Assembly (NCBI GenBank): GCA_910586445.1
Contig: CAJUHV010000004.1
Span: 80,301-104,630, forward strand
Reading direction: 5' to 3'
Source of the DNA: an uncultured Eubacterium sp.
Lineage (GTDB): Bacteria > Bacillota > Clostridia > Lachnospirales > Lachnospiraceae
DNA: 24,330 nt
The translations under genes and the position numbers were made by a program. Under the pieces are notes generated by a model, which was given only the letters and a program-made list of their open reading frames with translations, was not told the DNA's origin and searched no databases. Of the stretch, positions 14,242 to 22,766 are shown one piece after another (within the stretch, counting starts at the first letter, position 1; each line of letters opens with the position of its first letter).

Positions 14242-16018
14242 TGCTGCCTGTCTGTTCTCCGCCCTGATTTTGAGCTGCCTGTGCCGTTACAGTCCTTACA
14301 TGTTCTGTCGTATTTCCCTGCTCATCGGTATAGCGGTAAGTAATTTTATAAATACCTGCGTCAAATAAGGTCAATAAATTGTTCTCATTTAAAGCCAGCT
14401 CTGCTTCTGGTGCATTCTGATAAATCTGATAAGTTACTGAATATGCAATACCCTCTGCTGTCTCCGTAACCTGCTTTGTGCCGTCAGACATTTTGGCTGT
14501 TGTAACAACTTTCACATCTTCCAATACCTGCAGTGCCGTATTTGTAGTTACTACTGCATCTGCCGGTGCTTCGATTTTATGTGTTACAGACTTTACATAT
14601 ACTTCTTTGGCTACGACCATTTTCCTGGTCTTTTTGGCAATCAGGTATTTTTCCGTCTTTAAGTTCTTTTCTGGATTTGTACAGTAATAAGCGATCGTAT
14701 ATGTGCCGGAGCCTGACAGCTTATAATCGCCGTCTTTGGATACGGTTTTCACCTTTCCATCCGGGCTTGTTACTTTAATGCTGATTTTAGAAGTCATATT
14801 TTTTCCAGATTTAAGCTTTGCAGTAACACCTGATATCAGCTTTTTATAAGTAATCGATTCTGTATCTGCCGAAAGCTCTATTTTTTCAAATTTGTCTTTG
14901 CTGCTGATTACCGGTTTCTTTGTATCTTTCACCCGCACGATCATATATTTTTCTGTCACCATATTATTTGTAGGATTTTTCAGATAATACATAATCCGGT
15001 AGGTTCCCGTATGGCGCAGCTTTAAGGTAGAAGCCTTCATACCCTTATATGTCTCTTCTCCCGGCTTGCGTATTTTAGTTACAATACGGTCTGTCAGTAC
15101 GGTGCCGAGTGAATTTTTGGCAGTAATGCCTTTGCGCAGGTCCAGGGTGGACTTATATTCTTTTGTGATCTCCTCACGTACGCCGGATATTGTTGCCGGA
15201 GCTGCATCTCCGACCTTGTATGTAACCGTTACCGACGCATTTCTGCCGAAAGAATCCGTCAGCGAATAAGTCACCGGATAGCTGCCCATCTGGTTTGTAT
15301 TTACCGTGCCTGAGGTACGAATCCACGCCTTGCTCAGTGCATTGCCTGCAGAATCATATGCTGTCATCTCTACCGGCACAAATTTTCCTTTGTACTGGGC
15401 ATCTGCCGTCGTGCTTTTCACACTGATTCTAGGCTGCGTGTTTTTTGTACTGTAAGTATTCGCCGGATCTGGATCCGTCGGGTCCCAGCCCATTCTGACA
15501 GATGAGCTTACTTTGATCGAAGCCGGTTTGCCGAGCGGATCATCCGCAGCACTTCCATTAAATATAATGACCTTTGTCCGCAGCGGACAGTTATCATAGA
15601 TCCATTTTGCCGCTGCTGTCGTCAGCCGTATGCAGCCGTGTGAAGCAAGCGTTCCCAGACGGTTATACTGTACATAAGACTGTGTTGTTTTATCCTGCGC
15701 ATAGTACCATACCGAATGAAACAGGATTGAGCCTGTGATTCTCGTACAGTACTGTCCGTAAGATGGGCCGTCAAGCACCCACCAAGAATACTTATTCATT
15801 GTATAAAACGTCCCGATCGGCGTTGCATAGCCTGCGGAGCATACAAACGCCGTATATGGTTTGTTGTCATGTGTGTAGACAGTTGCAACATTCGTTGATT
15901 TGTTTACTTTAATATAGTAGTTTCCCGTTTCTGCTTTCACATTTGTCTGAAAACCCAGTATCATCAAACAGCATAAAAAAGCAAGCAGCATGCTGCGTAT
16001 CAAAGTTTTCTTTTTCAT
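14234..16018 (-). CDS. Secreted L,D-transpeptidase (YkuD) with Ig-like repeats
   Basis: Exported protein of 594 aa. The signal peptide (about 1-29) has KKK, a hydrophobic core and a VKAE end. The YkuD catalytic domain follows (about 33-155) with His101 in ILFHSVWYY and the active-site block SHGCIRL, Cys129 nucleophile. Such enzymes make 3-3 peptidoglycan cross-links or attach proteins to the wall. The remaining two thirds hold about four immunoglobulin-like beta repeats (roughly 190-270, 275-365, 370-465, 470-585), each ending in a G-x-Y-x-I-x-Y strand. This domain order, catalytic first and Ig-like tail after, points to a surface-anchored or wall-spanning enzyme. AAGGAGG precedes the ATG. 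First gene of the overlapping train. Confidence 0.92.
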   Translation of the reverse strand: MKKKTLIRSMLLAFLCCLMILGFQTNVKAETGNYYIKVNKSTNVATVYTHDNKPYTAFVCSAGYATPIGTFYTMNKYSWWVLDGPSYGQYCTRITGSILFHSVWYYAQDKTTQSYVQYNRLGTLASHGCIRLTTAAAKWIYDNCPLRTKVIIFNGSAADDPLGKPASIKVSSSVRMGWDPTDPDPANTYSTKNTQPRISVKSTTADAQYKGKFVPVEMTAYDSAGNALSKAWIRTSGTVNTNQMGSYPVTYSLTDSFGRNASVTVTYKVGDAAPATISGVREEITKEYKSTLDLRKGITAKNSLGTVLTDRIVTKIRKPGEETYKGMKASTLKLRHTGTYRIMYYLKNPTNNMVTEKYMIVRVKDTKKPVISSKDKFEKIELSADTESITYKKLISGVTAKLKSGKNMTSKISIKVTSPDGKVKTVSKDGDYKLSGSGTYTIAYYCTNPEKNLKTEKYLIAKKTRKMVVAKEVYVKSVTHKIEAPADAVVTTNTALQVLEDVKVVTTAKMSDGTKQVTETAEGIAYSVTYQIYQNAPEAELALNENNLLTLFDAGIYKITYRYTDEQGNTTEHVRTVTAQAAQNQGGEQTGSNE

Positions 16019-16086
16019 ACATGCCCTCCTTACGATCTACGATCTACACTAAAACAGCAGATCCTTTTTAAGAAAATACAATATAT

Positions 16087-16121
16087 GAAAAAAGGCGCTG
16101 CAGCTTACAGTGCCTTTTTTC
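16087..16121 (-). terminator. Terminator of the decarboxylase cluster (possibly bidirectional)
   Basis: A 14-bp stem (16087-16100 with 16108-16121, one G-T pair) closes a 7-base loop, with A-run and T-run built into the stem. It lies about 20 bases beyond the oadA stop and before the L,D-transpeptidase gene, separating the two units. Confidence 0.85.
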
Positions 16122-16141
16122 AAATGGTAATCCGTCTTTTC

Positions 16142-17560
16142 TTACACTGGATAAGCGCCGTTTTTCGTATCCGCTACTGCAGCATCTACTTTCTTCTGCT
16201 GTGCTTCACGATATTTAAAAAATTCTGTAGCTACCTGCGGGAATAAAGCATAGGATAAGATATCTTCATCCTGCTGTTTCCACTGCTTCATTTCTGCTTC
16301 GATTTTAGACAGCTCCGGCTCCAGTAAATCCGCCGGCCGGCAGGTAATGGCGTTTTTCTTATCCTCGCCAAGTACTTTATCTACAATCTCTGGATTAAAT
16401 GGTTTTACGGTCTGCCCATATTTTCCAAGCAGTACGTCTTTTGTCTCTTTTGTAGCTACTTTATAGCGTTCGCCCATCAGCACATTAAATACTGCCTGTG
16501 TACCGACGATCTGCGAAGAAGGTGTTACAAGAGGCGGCTCGCCCAGATCTTTACGTACGCGCGGCACCTCAGCCAGCACTTCTTCGTATTTATCTTCTTT
16601 GCCCTGCTCCTTCAGCTGGGAGATCAGGTTGCTCAGCATGCCGCCCGGCACCTGATACAGAAGTGTTTTAATATTCACGCCCAGTACCTTTGGATTCATC
16701 AGGCCGCTCTCCAGCGCCTGCTCACGCATTGGACGGAAATAATCAGCGATCTCTGCCAGCTGGTTCTGATCCAGCCCGGTATCATACGGCGATCCTTTAA
16801 ATGCCTCTACCATAACCTCCGTAGCAGGCTGGGATGTTCCAAGTGCAAATGGCGACATAGCCGTATCTACGATATCGCATCCTGCTTCTACTGCTTTCAT
16901 CAAAGTCATAGAAGCCACGCCGGATGTATAGTGCGTATGCAGCTCGATCGGAAGGTTTGTAGAAGACTTTAAGGCACGTACCAGCGTGTCAGCCTCCTGC
17001 GGCACCAAAAGGCCTGCCATATCCTTGATACAGATGGAATCTGCACCCATTTCCTCGATCTTTTTCGCCATCTGCGTCCAATATTCGAGCGTATAAGCAT
17101 CGCCCAATGTATAAGATAACGCTACCTGCGCATGCCCTTTTTCTTTATTGCAGGCGGTTACTGCTGTCTGTAAGTTTCTAAGGTCATTCAGACAGTCAAA
17201 TATACGGATAATATCAATACCGTTTGCAATTGATTTCTGTACAAAATATTCTACCACGTCATCTGCATATGGACGGTATCCGAGGATATTCTGTCCACGG
17301 AAAAGCATCTGCAGCTTCGTCTTTTTAAAACCTGCCTTTAATTTACGCAGCCTGTCCCATGGATCTTCTTTTAAGAAACGAAGGGAGGCATCAAACGTAG
17401 CTCCGCCCCAGCACTCTACAGCATGAAACCCGACCTGATCCATTTTGTCTACAATCGGAAGCATCTGCTCTGTCGTCATTCTGGTAGCAATCAGAGACTG
17501 ATGTGCATCACGTAATATAGTCTCCGTTATTTTTAACGGTTTTTTCGCAACTCCTGCCAT
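16142..17560 (-). CDS. oadA: Oxaloacetate decarboxylase alpha / pyruvate carboxylase B-type carboxyltransferase (no biotin domain)
   Basis: Transfers a carboxyl group between oxaloacetate/pyruvate and carrier biotin; 472 aa. The TIM-barrel signature TETILRDAHQSLIATRM includes metal ligand Asp18. CWGGATFDASLRFL, CIKDMAGLL (Lys expected to be carbamylated) and ELHTHYTSG (metal-binding HTH) complete the site. A conserved carboxylase C-terminal domain follows, but the protein stops before the biotinyl domain found in classical OadA; that domain is a separate gene upstream. This matches the 5S subunit of transcarboxylase in size. Last gene of the five-gene cluster, 23 bases after oadB, with AGGAGG ahead of the ATG. 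Confidence 0.95.
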   Translation of the reverse strand: MAGVAKKPLKITETILRDAHQSLIATRMTTEQMLPIVDKMDQVGFHAVECWGGATFDASLRFLKEDPWDRLRKLKAGFKKTKLQMLFRGQNILGYRPYADDVVEYFVQKSIANGIDIIRIFDCLNDLRNLQTAVTACNKEKGHAQVALSYTLGDAYTLEYWTQMAKKIEEMGADSICIKDMAGLLVPQEADTLVRALKSSTNLPIELHTHYTSGVASMTLMKAVEAGCDIVDTAMSPFALGTSQPATEVMVEAFKGSPYDTGLDQNQLAEIADYFRPMREQALESGLMNPKVLGVNIKTLLYQVPGGMLSNLISQLKEQGKEDKYEEVLAEVPRVRKDLGEPPLVTPSSQIVGTQAVFNVLMGERYKVATKETKDVLLGKYGQTVKPFNPEIVDKVLGEDKKNAITCRPADLLEPELSKIEAEMKQWKQQDEDILSYALFPQVATEFFKYREAQQKKVDAAVADTKNGAYPV

Positions 17561-17583
17561 CTTTTATTCCTCCTAAAATAGTA

Positions 17584-18735
17584 TTAAATTCCAAAGATTG
17601 CCATAAATGTACCAGCTGCTACGGCAGTCCCGATTACACCTGCAACGTTCGGCCCCATTGCATGCATAAGTAAAAAGTTGGTAGGATCTTCTTCTGCTCC
17701 TACTTTCTGGGATACACGCGCTGCCATAGGCACTGCAGATACTCCGGCAGAACCGATCAGCGGATTGATCTTGCCATGTGTAACAACACAGAGCAGCTTT
17801 CCAAGAAGGACGCCGGCTGCCGTACCAAACGCGAATGCGATCAGTCCGAGTGCCACGATCTTTAATGTGCTGAAATTCAAAAATGCTTCTGCACTTGTAG
17901 AGGCTCCTACCGAAGTACCGAGCAGGATAACTACAATGTACATCAATGCATTGGAGGCCGTATCGGTCAGCTGGCGTACAACGCCTGATTCACGGAATAA
18001 GTTGCCCAGCATCAGCATGCCTACGAGCGGAGCCGTAGTAGGCAGCAGCAGGCAGACAACGATCGTAACGATAATCGGGAATAAAATTTTCTCCAGCTTG
18101 GATACCGGACGAAGGTTCTTCATCTTAATCTGGCGCTCTTTTTTAGTCGTCAGCGCTTTCATAATCGGAGGCTGGATAACCGGCACAAGTGCCATGTAGG
18201 AATAAGCTGCCACGGCAATCGGCCCCATCAGCGCGGACTGTCCGAGCTTGCCTGCCAAAAAGATGGAAGTAGGCCCGTCAGCACCGCCGATAATAGAAAT
18301 AGCAGCTGCCGCTTTGTCATTAAATCCCATAAATATAGCCATAAAATAAGCCATATAAATACCAAACTGTGCCGCAGCCCCCATCAGGAAACTGATCGGA
18401 TTCGCAATCAGCGGACCGAAATCAGTCATTGCCCCGACACCCAAAAATATGAGCGATGGAAGGATCGACCATTCATCTAATGTATAAAAATAATATAATA
18501 ATCCGCCAACACCATTGCTCGTCTCTTCCGGGCTTGCCATGATATCCGGATAAATGTTGACAAGCAGCATGCCGAATGCAATCGGCACAAGCAGTAATGG
18601 TTCATAACCTTTTGCAATTGCCAGGTATAAAAATATACAGGCAATCAGAATCATGAAGTAGTTGCCCCATGTCAGGTTAAAAAATGCTGTCTGGTGAAGG
18701 AGGTTACTCATTGTCTCTCCAACATAACTAAGCAT
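17584..18735 (-). CDS. oadB: Sodium ion-translocating decarboxylase beta subunit
   Basis: Integral membrane subunit that decarboxylates carboxybiotin and exports Na+; 383 aa, with about nine to eleven membrane segments. The key motif GGADGPTSIFLAGKLG holds Asp153, matching the residue implicated in Na+ transport in Klebsiella OadB. Near the C-terminus are GSAGVSAVPMAARVSQ and MHAMGPNVAGVIG, also conserved. The family serves oxaloacetate, methylmalonyl-CoA and glutaconyl-CoA pumps alike, so the symbol names the family, not the substrate. The ATG at 18735 has AGGAGG six bases ahead. Confidence 0.96.
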   Translation of the reverse strand: MLSYVGETMSNLLHQTAFFNLTWGNYFMILIACIFLYLAIAKGYEPLLLVPIAFGMLLVNIYPDIMASPEETSNGVGGLLYYFYTLDEWSILPSLIFLGVGAMTDFGPLIANPISFLMGAAAQFGIYMAYFMAIFMGFNDKAAAAISIIGGADGPTSIFLAGKLGQSALMGPIAVAAYSYMALVPVIQPPIMKALTTKKERQIKMKNLRPVSKLEKILFPIIVTIVVCLLLPTTAPLVGMLMLGNLFRESGVVRQLTDTASNALMYIVVILLGTSVGASTSAEAFLNFSTLKIVALGLIAFAFGTAAGVLLGKLLCVVTHGKINPLIGSAGVSAVPMAARVSQKVGAEEDPTNFLLMHAMGPNVAGVIGTAVAAGTFMAIFGI

Positions 18736-18768
18736 AATTGTCCTCCTAATTATCTATCTAATAAGATG

Positions 18769-19140
18769 TTAGTTCATCGTAGCCAGTAAAGCTCCCGATT
18801 CTACCGTATCACCAACAGCTACATCAATGCTTGCTACCGTGCCGTCCTGCGGAGCGACTACCGGTGTCTCCATCTTCATGATCTCCAGTACCAGAATCGG
18901 ATCACCTTTCTTTACCTGGCTGCCGACAGAGGCCTCAATCTTAAACACCTTTCCTGCTGCGCCTGCTTCGATTTTTACGCTGCCTGCTCCGCCCGCCGGC
19001 TTTGGAGCAGGTGCCGGTGCTGCTGCACGCGGTGCCGGTGCTGCCATGCGCGGTGCCGGTGCTGCCGACGGCGCAGAACCTGTTTCTTCTACAGTAACAT
19101 CATAAACATTTCCATTTACGGTGATTGTATAGCTTTTCAT
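18769..19140 (-). CDS. Biotin carboxyl carrier protein of the decarboxylase pump
   Basis: Small mobile carrier, 123 aa. An N-terminal strand (YTITVNGNVYDVTV) is followed by an Ala/Pro-rich flexible linker (about 23-50) and a biotinyl domain with EIMKME, Lys89 being the biotin site. Size and layout match the 1.3S subunit of transcarboxylase and the gamma/delta carriers of methylmalonyl-CoA and glutaconyl-CoA decarboxylases. The linker would let biotin swing between the two carboxyltransferases and the beta subunit. AGGAGG lies seven bases before the ATG. The biotin ligase is not encoded in the window. Confidence 0.95.
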   Translation of the reverse strand: MKSYTITVNGNVYDVTVEETGSAPSAAPAPRMAAPAPRAAAPAPAPKPAGGAGSVKIEAGAAGKVFKIEASVGSQVKKGDPILVLEIMKMETPVVAPQDGTVASIDVAVGDTVESGALLATMN

Positions 19141-19194
19141 TTTATTTCCTCCTGCAATTTTGATCTTATATTAAATTATCTTTTATTTTTTAGT

Positions 19195-19932
19195 TTATCT
19201 TCTTCTCTTAATCGAGCGGACTACAAATCCATCCGCAGCGGTGCTGCCCTCTGATGCCGCGATTGCTGCTGCGATAACCGCAATCAGCTCAGAATCATCC
19301 ATCTCAGGCTCCTGCGGCTGCACGGTCGGAGCCGGAACAGGCACTGTGGCTGCAGGCTCTAAAACCGGTGCATGTTTTGCCTTTGCCTTCTCCTGTAAGT
19401 ACGGAATAATTTTAAACGCAGAAATAATCAGGCTGATCAGTATCAGGATCAAAAATACCGTTCCAAGGCCCATCAGCGTATTCATCGCTGCCTTCTGCAT
19501 CTTTTCGCCAAGAGAATAGATTTCATCCAGCGTCACATCCTCAATCTGCATGTCCAGATAATTGTATACGCAGGTCATAGTGATGTTGCGTCCGGTAAAG
19601 TTCATCGTTTGTGTCGTTGTCAGTGTCTTTCCTGATATGTCAATCGAAAAATCGCCCAGATCAACAAAATCGCCCAGATCTGACCTCATTTCTTTCCACT
19701 GTCTTAGAAGGTTTGGAATCAGCTCCTCACCCATCTGCTCGTAATATGCAAGGCTGCCCTCAATATCCTCATCCGATATCTCAGGCAGGCTGGATGCCAG
19801 ATTTGTGCTTGTGCTCTCCAGCTCATCATAAGTGACGCCGTTATAATCCACTTTTTTTGGATCTTGCCCACATGCAGCCAAACTGAGCACTAACATACAC
19901 AGACTGACGATCAGAAATAATTTTTTCTTCAT
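19195..19932 (-). CDS. OadG-type gamma subunit fused to a lipoprotein-like N-terminal domain
   Basis: 245 aa, much longer than the roughly 80-130 aa of classical OadG. Residues 1-20 form a lipoprotein signal peptide with lipobox LAAC (Cys21). A polar domain follows (about 30-140) that I do not recognise. Next come one membrane segment (about 152-172, GLGTVFLILILISLIISAF), a charged Lys/Ala stretch, a Pro-rich linker, and a C-terminal helix SELIAVIAAAIAASEG like the OadG end that binds the carboxyltransferase. If lipidated at Cys21, the N-domain lies outside the cell and the C-terminus inside. Placed between the 12S-type gene (18 bases) and the biotin carrier (54 bases), it fits an assembly or anchoring subunit. 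Confidence 0.82.
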   Translation of the reverse strand: MKKKLFLIVSLCMLVLSLAACGQDPKKVDYNGVTYDELESTSTNLASSLPEISDEDIEGSLAYYEQMGEELIPNLLRQWKEMRSDLGDFVDLGDFSIDISGKTLTTTQTMNFTGRNITMTCVYNYLDMQIEDVTLDEIYSLGEKMQKAAMNTLMGLGTVFLILILISLIISAFKIIPYLQEKAKAKHAPVLEPAATVPVPAPTVQPQEPEMDDSELIAVIAAAIAASEGSTAADGFVVRSIKRRR

Positions 19933-19950
19933 ATGATATACGTCACCTTT

Positions 19951-21387
19951 CTACTTTGTTCCATGTTTCTTATTCGGCTGATCTACGCGCTTTGTATACA
20001 GCATCTCAACTGCCGCGATCAAATACTTTCTTGTACTCGGGTAATCAATAATACGGTCTACATATCCGCGTGCTGCTGCTGTCTTTACGCTGCCCTGCAG
20101 TGCTTCGTATTCAGCGGCTTTTTCATCCAGTACTGAAGCAGGCTGGCCTGCATACATAATCTTGGCTGCCATCTTGGCATCCATCGTTCCGGTCTTTGCA
20201 TCCGGCCATGCATATACAAGGTCAGCGCCGAGAGACTTGGAATTCATTACCACATAAGCACTTCCATATGCCTTGTCCATAATCAGGTTTACCTTCGGAA
20301 CACTTGCAGCTGCAAATGCACTGGTCAGCCGGCCGAGCGCTTTTGCCAGATTCTTTTCCGAACACATCGTTGCCTTAAAGCCTGCTGCATTTGTCAGGGA
20401 AATCACCGGTATGTCAAATGCATCACAGAACGATATAAACTCTGCTGCTTTATTACAGCCTCTTGCTGATAATGCAGCTTCAAATTCTTCCGATTTCTTG
20501 CCTTTCGCATCATAAATCTCCGTGCAGTTTGCAACAACGCCTACCGTCATGCCGTCCAGCTTGATAAATCCTGCTGCCATCTCTTTTGCATAATCTGCCT
20601 TTACTTCCACAAAAAGATGTCCGTCAGAAATCTCGCTCAGTACGTATCTAGGATCTCCCTTCATTGTATCCAGATTCTCGCAGGCACGGTTTAAATCATC
20701 CTCACACTCGTCCACACATCCGCCCTCTGCGTTATTTGCCGGAAGAATGCACACGAGCTGGCGTATCTGGGCTAAAATCTCATCTTCTGTCCCGATTCCA
20801 TCGATCGTGCCTGTTTCCGCACTCTGGAACGCAGCAGCCGCACTATTGCATTTGTCTGCGCGGTTTCCGTCAATCGCATTCGGAGAATTTATAAACATCT
20901 TTGCTTTTTCAGCCTCAGCATACGTAAAATCACTAAGTGCCGGAACAACTGCCAGCCCTCCGCCGCATGTGCCGAATACCGCGCTGATCTGCGGAATAAT
21001 GCCGGAAGCCATTGCCTGCTTTGCATAGATCATGCCGAAAGCCTCCAATGCATCTATAGACTCCTGCAGGCGGACTCCTGCACAGTCAATCAGCCCGATC
21101 ACAGGTGCCCCCATCTTAACCGCCATATCATATACGGCAGCAATTTTCTTTGCATGCATCTCACCAATCGTACCGCCGAGTACGGCTGCGTCCTGACTGT
21201 AAACAAATACCAGATTCCCATTAATGAGTCCATGTCCGGTGATCACACCATCGGAAGGAGTATCTGTCCCGGCCAAATTGAAATCTGTGCTTCTTGCCGT
21301 GACAAGCGCGCCAATTTCCATAAAGCTGTTTTCATCGACTAACTTTGCAATCCGCTGCACTGCAGAGTTATCATTACCATTACTCAT
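19951..21387 (-). CDS. Carboxyltransferase subunit, acyl-CoA type (MmdA/12S-like)
   Basis: Carboxyl transferase of the crotonase-like fold, 478 aa, slightly shorter than the usual 510 or so. The N-terminal half has GHGLINGNLVFVYSQDA, LGGTIGEMHAKKI and the oxyanion-hole glycine run GTCGGGLAVVPALSDF. The C-terminal half has NAAGFKATM and the diverged KAYGSAYVVMNSKSLGAD. These enzymes move a carboxyl group between biotin and methylmalonyl-, propionyl-, glutaconyl- or acetyl-CoA; the substrate cannot be read with confidence, and the changes in the CoA-pocket motifs argue for caution. First gene of the cluster, behind a good promoter, with GGAGGG seven bases before the ATG. Confidence 0.9.
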   Translation of the reverse strand: MSNGNDNSAVQRIAKLVDENSFMEIGALVTARSTDFNLAGTDTPSDGVITGHGLINGNLVFVYSQDAAVLGGTIGEMHAKKIAAVYDMAVKMGAPVIGLIDCAGVRLQESIDALEAFGMIYAKQAMASGIIPQISAVFGTCGGGLAVVPALSDFTYAEAEKAKMFINSPNAIDGNRADKCNSAAAAFQSAETGTIDGIGTEDEILAQIRQLVCILPANNAEGGCVDECEDDLNRACENLDTMKGDPRYVLSEISDGHLFVEVKADYAKEMAAGFIKLDGMTVGVVANCTEIYDAKGKKSEEFEAALSARGCNKAAEFISFCDAFDIPVISLTNAAGFKATMCSEKNLAKALGRLTSAFAAASVPKVNLIMDKAYGSAYVVMNSKSLGADLVYAWPDAKTGTMDAKMAAKIMYAGQPASVLDEKAAEYEALQGSVKTAAARGYVDRIIDYPSTRKYLIAAVEMLYTKRVDQPNKKHGTK

Positions 21388-21437
21388 TCTTTAGCCCTCC
21401 ATCTATTTTGAAACTTTTCAAAAATTTCGTCAGAATA

Positions 21438-21466
21438 ATAGTAACGCTTTTCATTGGATTATTCAA
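21438..21466 (-). promoter_or_regulatory. Promoter of the decarboxylase cluster
   Basis: On the minus strand, TTGAAT (21461-21466) and TACTAT (21438-21443) stand exactly 17 bases apart, a good sigma-70-type promoter, 50 bases ahead of the carboxyltransferase ATG. I see no terminator for the upstream carboxypeptidase gene, so some read-through is possible. Confidence 0.7.
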
Positions 21467-21484
21467 TAGAATTTTATAATTTTT

Positions 21485-22765
21485 TTACAAATACGGATAA
21501 AAATACCGTGACAGCACCAGTTTAAAATACCACCAGAGCGAACGCCGCGCAATATCACCTGGGGCTGTTACCGGCATCTGTGCCGTCAGCTGTCCATTGA
21601 CATAATAATCCAGCGTCCCGATCACATCTCCTTTTTTTACCGGAGCCTTTAACACCTCTGGCAGCCTGGCGCGCATTTTTATAACATCACTGTCTGAGAT
21701 CAGCATATTCTGCGGACTCTGCTTTGCAACCGGCTTTATCTGGATTTTTGTCTTCAGCAGGCGGTCTTTTCCCGCACCGTTTTCTACGGTAATCGGCTTT
21801 GGGTCATAATCATAGTCGGTAATATCGGTCTGCTTGTAGTGGTCTATGCCGTACTGGAACAATTTTCGGGCATCCTTCCACTTATAGTTCTTATTATTCG
21901 GCCATCCGCATGCCAGCAGAGCAATGACAAACGTGCGCCCCTTGCTTTCCAGCGCACCGACATAGCAGTAGCCTGCATTCCCGGTAAAGCCCGTCTTCCC
22001 GGTCAGGGCACCGTCCATCATATGTAAAAAGGCATTGTGGTTATTACAGGAAAAGCTGCGCGTCCCCTGCGACACCGTACCGTCCTCTGCCTTTATGAGA
22101 TCAGTAAAGCTGTGGCCTGCCGTACGTGTGATTTTTAAAAACTCATCCTTTTTGGGAGACTGCTTGATACAGTAGCTGAGTATTCTGGCCAGGTCAGCCG
22201 CTGTAGTAGAATGTACTTTTGTCTCGCTCGACCCGTCCGCCAGCGTAACGGTCTCGGACGCATCCAGCCCGTTCGGGGTGATAAATGTCGTATCCGTGCA
22301 CCCGATCGAAGCAGCCTTTTCATTCATAAGCTGTGCAAAGCCTTCCACGCTGCCGCCTACATGCTCTGCGATCGCTACTGCCGAATCATTATGCGACTCA
22401 AGCATCAGGGAATATACCAGATCCTTTAACCGGTAATATTCGCCTTTTTCTATATGCAGCTGGACATCCGGCATTTTTGCCGCATAAGCCGATACTTCCA
22501 CGACATCTGCAAGATCTGCATTCTCCAGCGTCACTATGCAGGTCATGATCTTTGTCGTGCTGGCCATGGGCTTTATGCTTTTTTCATCTTTTCCAAACAA
22601 AACACGCCCGGTATCGGCATCCATCAGTACTGCCGAGCGGGCATAGAGTTCGTTCTCATTCAGCGCCGCAGACCCTGCACGCTTGGCAGCAGCGGCCTGT
22701 GGCGCCATGCTGCAAAGTCCCAGCAACAATATTATTAAAATCAGACAATGGAATACTCGTTTCAT
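21485..22765 (-). CDS. D-alanyl-D-alanine carboxypeptidase (penicillin-binding protein 5 type)
   Basis: Exported serine peptidase that trims the terminal D-Ala of peptidoglycan stem peptides; 426 aa. The signal peptide covers about 1-27. The active-site motifs are Ser69-x-x-Lys72 in ASTTKIM, Ser124-His-Asn126 in ESHNDSAV and Lys257-Thr-Gly in LTGKTGF. A C-terminal beta domain (about 300-400) and an amphipathic, aromatic end RRSLWWYFKLVLSRYF suggest membrane association. DacB/DacF-like; in Bacillus a dac gene also lies near scpAB and acts in the spore cortex, but a spore role is inference here. Its ribosome-binding site lies in a hairpin (22767-22810). Confidence 0.95.
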   Translation of the reverse strand: MKRVFHCLILIILLLGLCSMAPQAAAAKRAGSAALNENELYARSAVLMDADTGRVLFGKDEKSIKPMASTTKIMTCIVTLENADLADVVEVSAYAAKMPDVQLHIEKGEYYRLKDLVYSLMLESHNDSAVAIAEHVGGSVEGFAQLMNEKAASIGCTDTTFITPNGLDASETVTLADGSSETKVHSTTAADLARILSYCIKQSPKKDEFLKITRTAGHSFTDLIKAEDGTVSQGTRSFSCNNHNAFLHMMDGALTGKTGFTGNAGYCYVGALESKGRTFVIALLACGWPNNKNYKWKDARKLFQYGIDHYKQTDITDYDYDPKPITVENGAGKDRLLKTKIQIKPVAKQSPQNMLISDSDVIKMRARLPEVLKAPVKKGDVIGTLDYYVNGQLTAQMPVTAPGDIARRSLWWYFKLVLSRYFYPYL

Positions 22766-22766
22766 A

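Noticed and set aside
21388..21484. Terminator between the carboxypeptidase gene and the decarboxylase cluster
   Set aside because: The homopolymer run is A, not T, on the transcribed strand and no stable stem precedes it.
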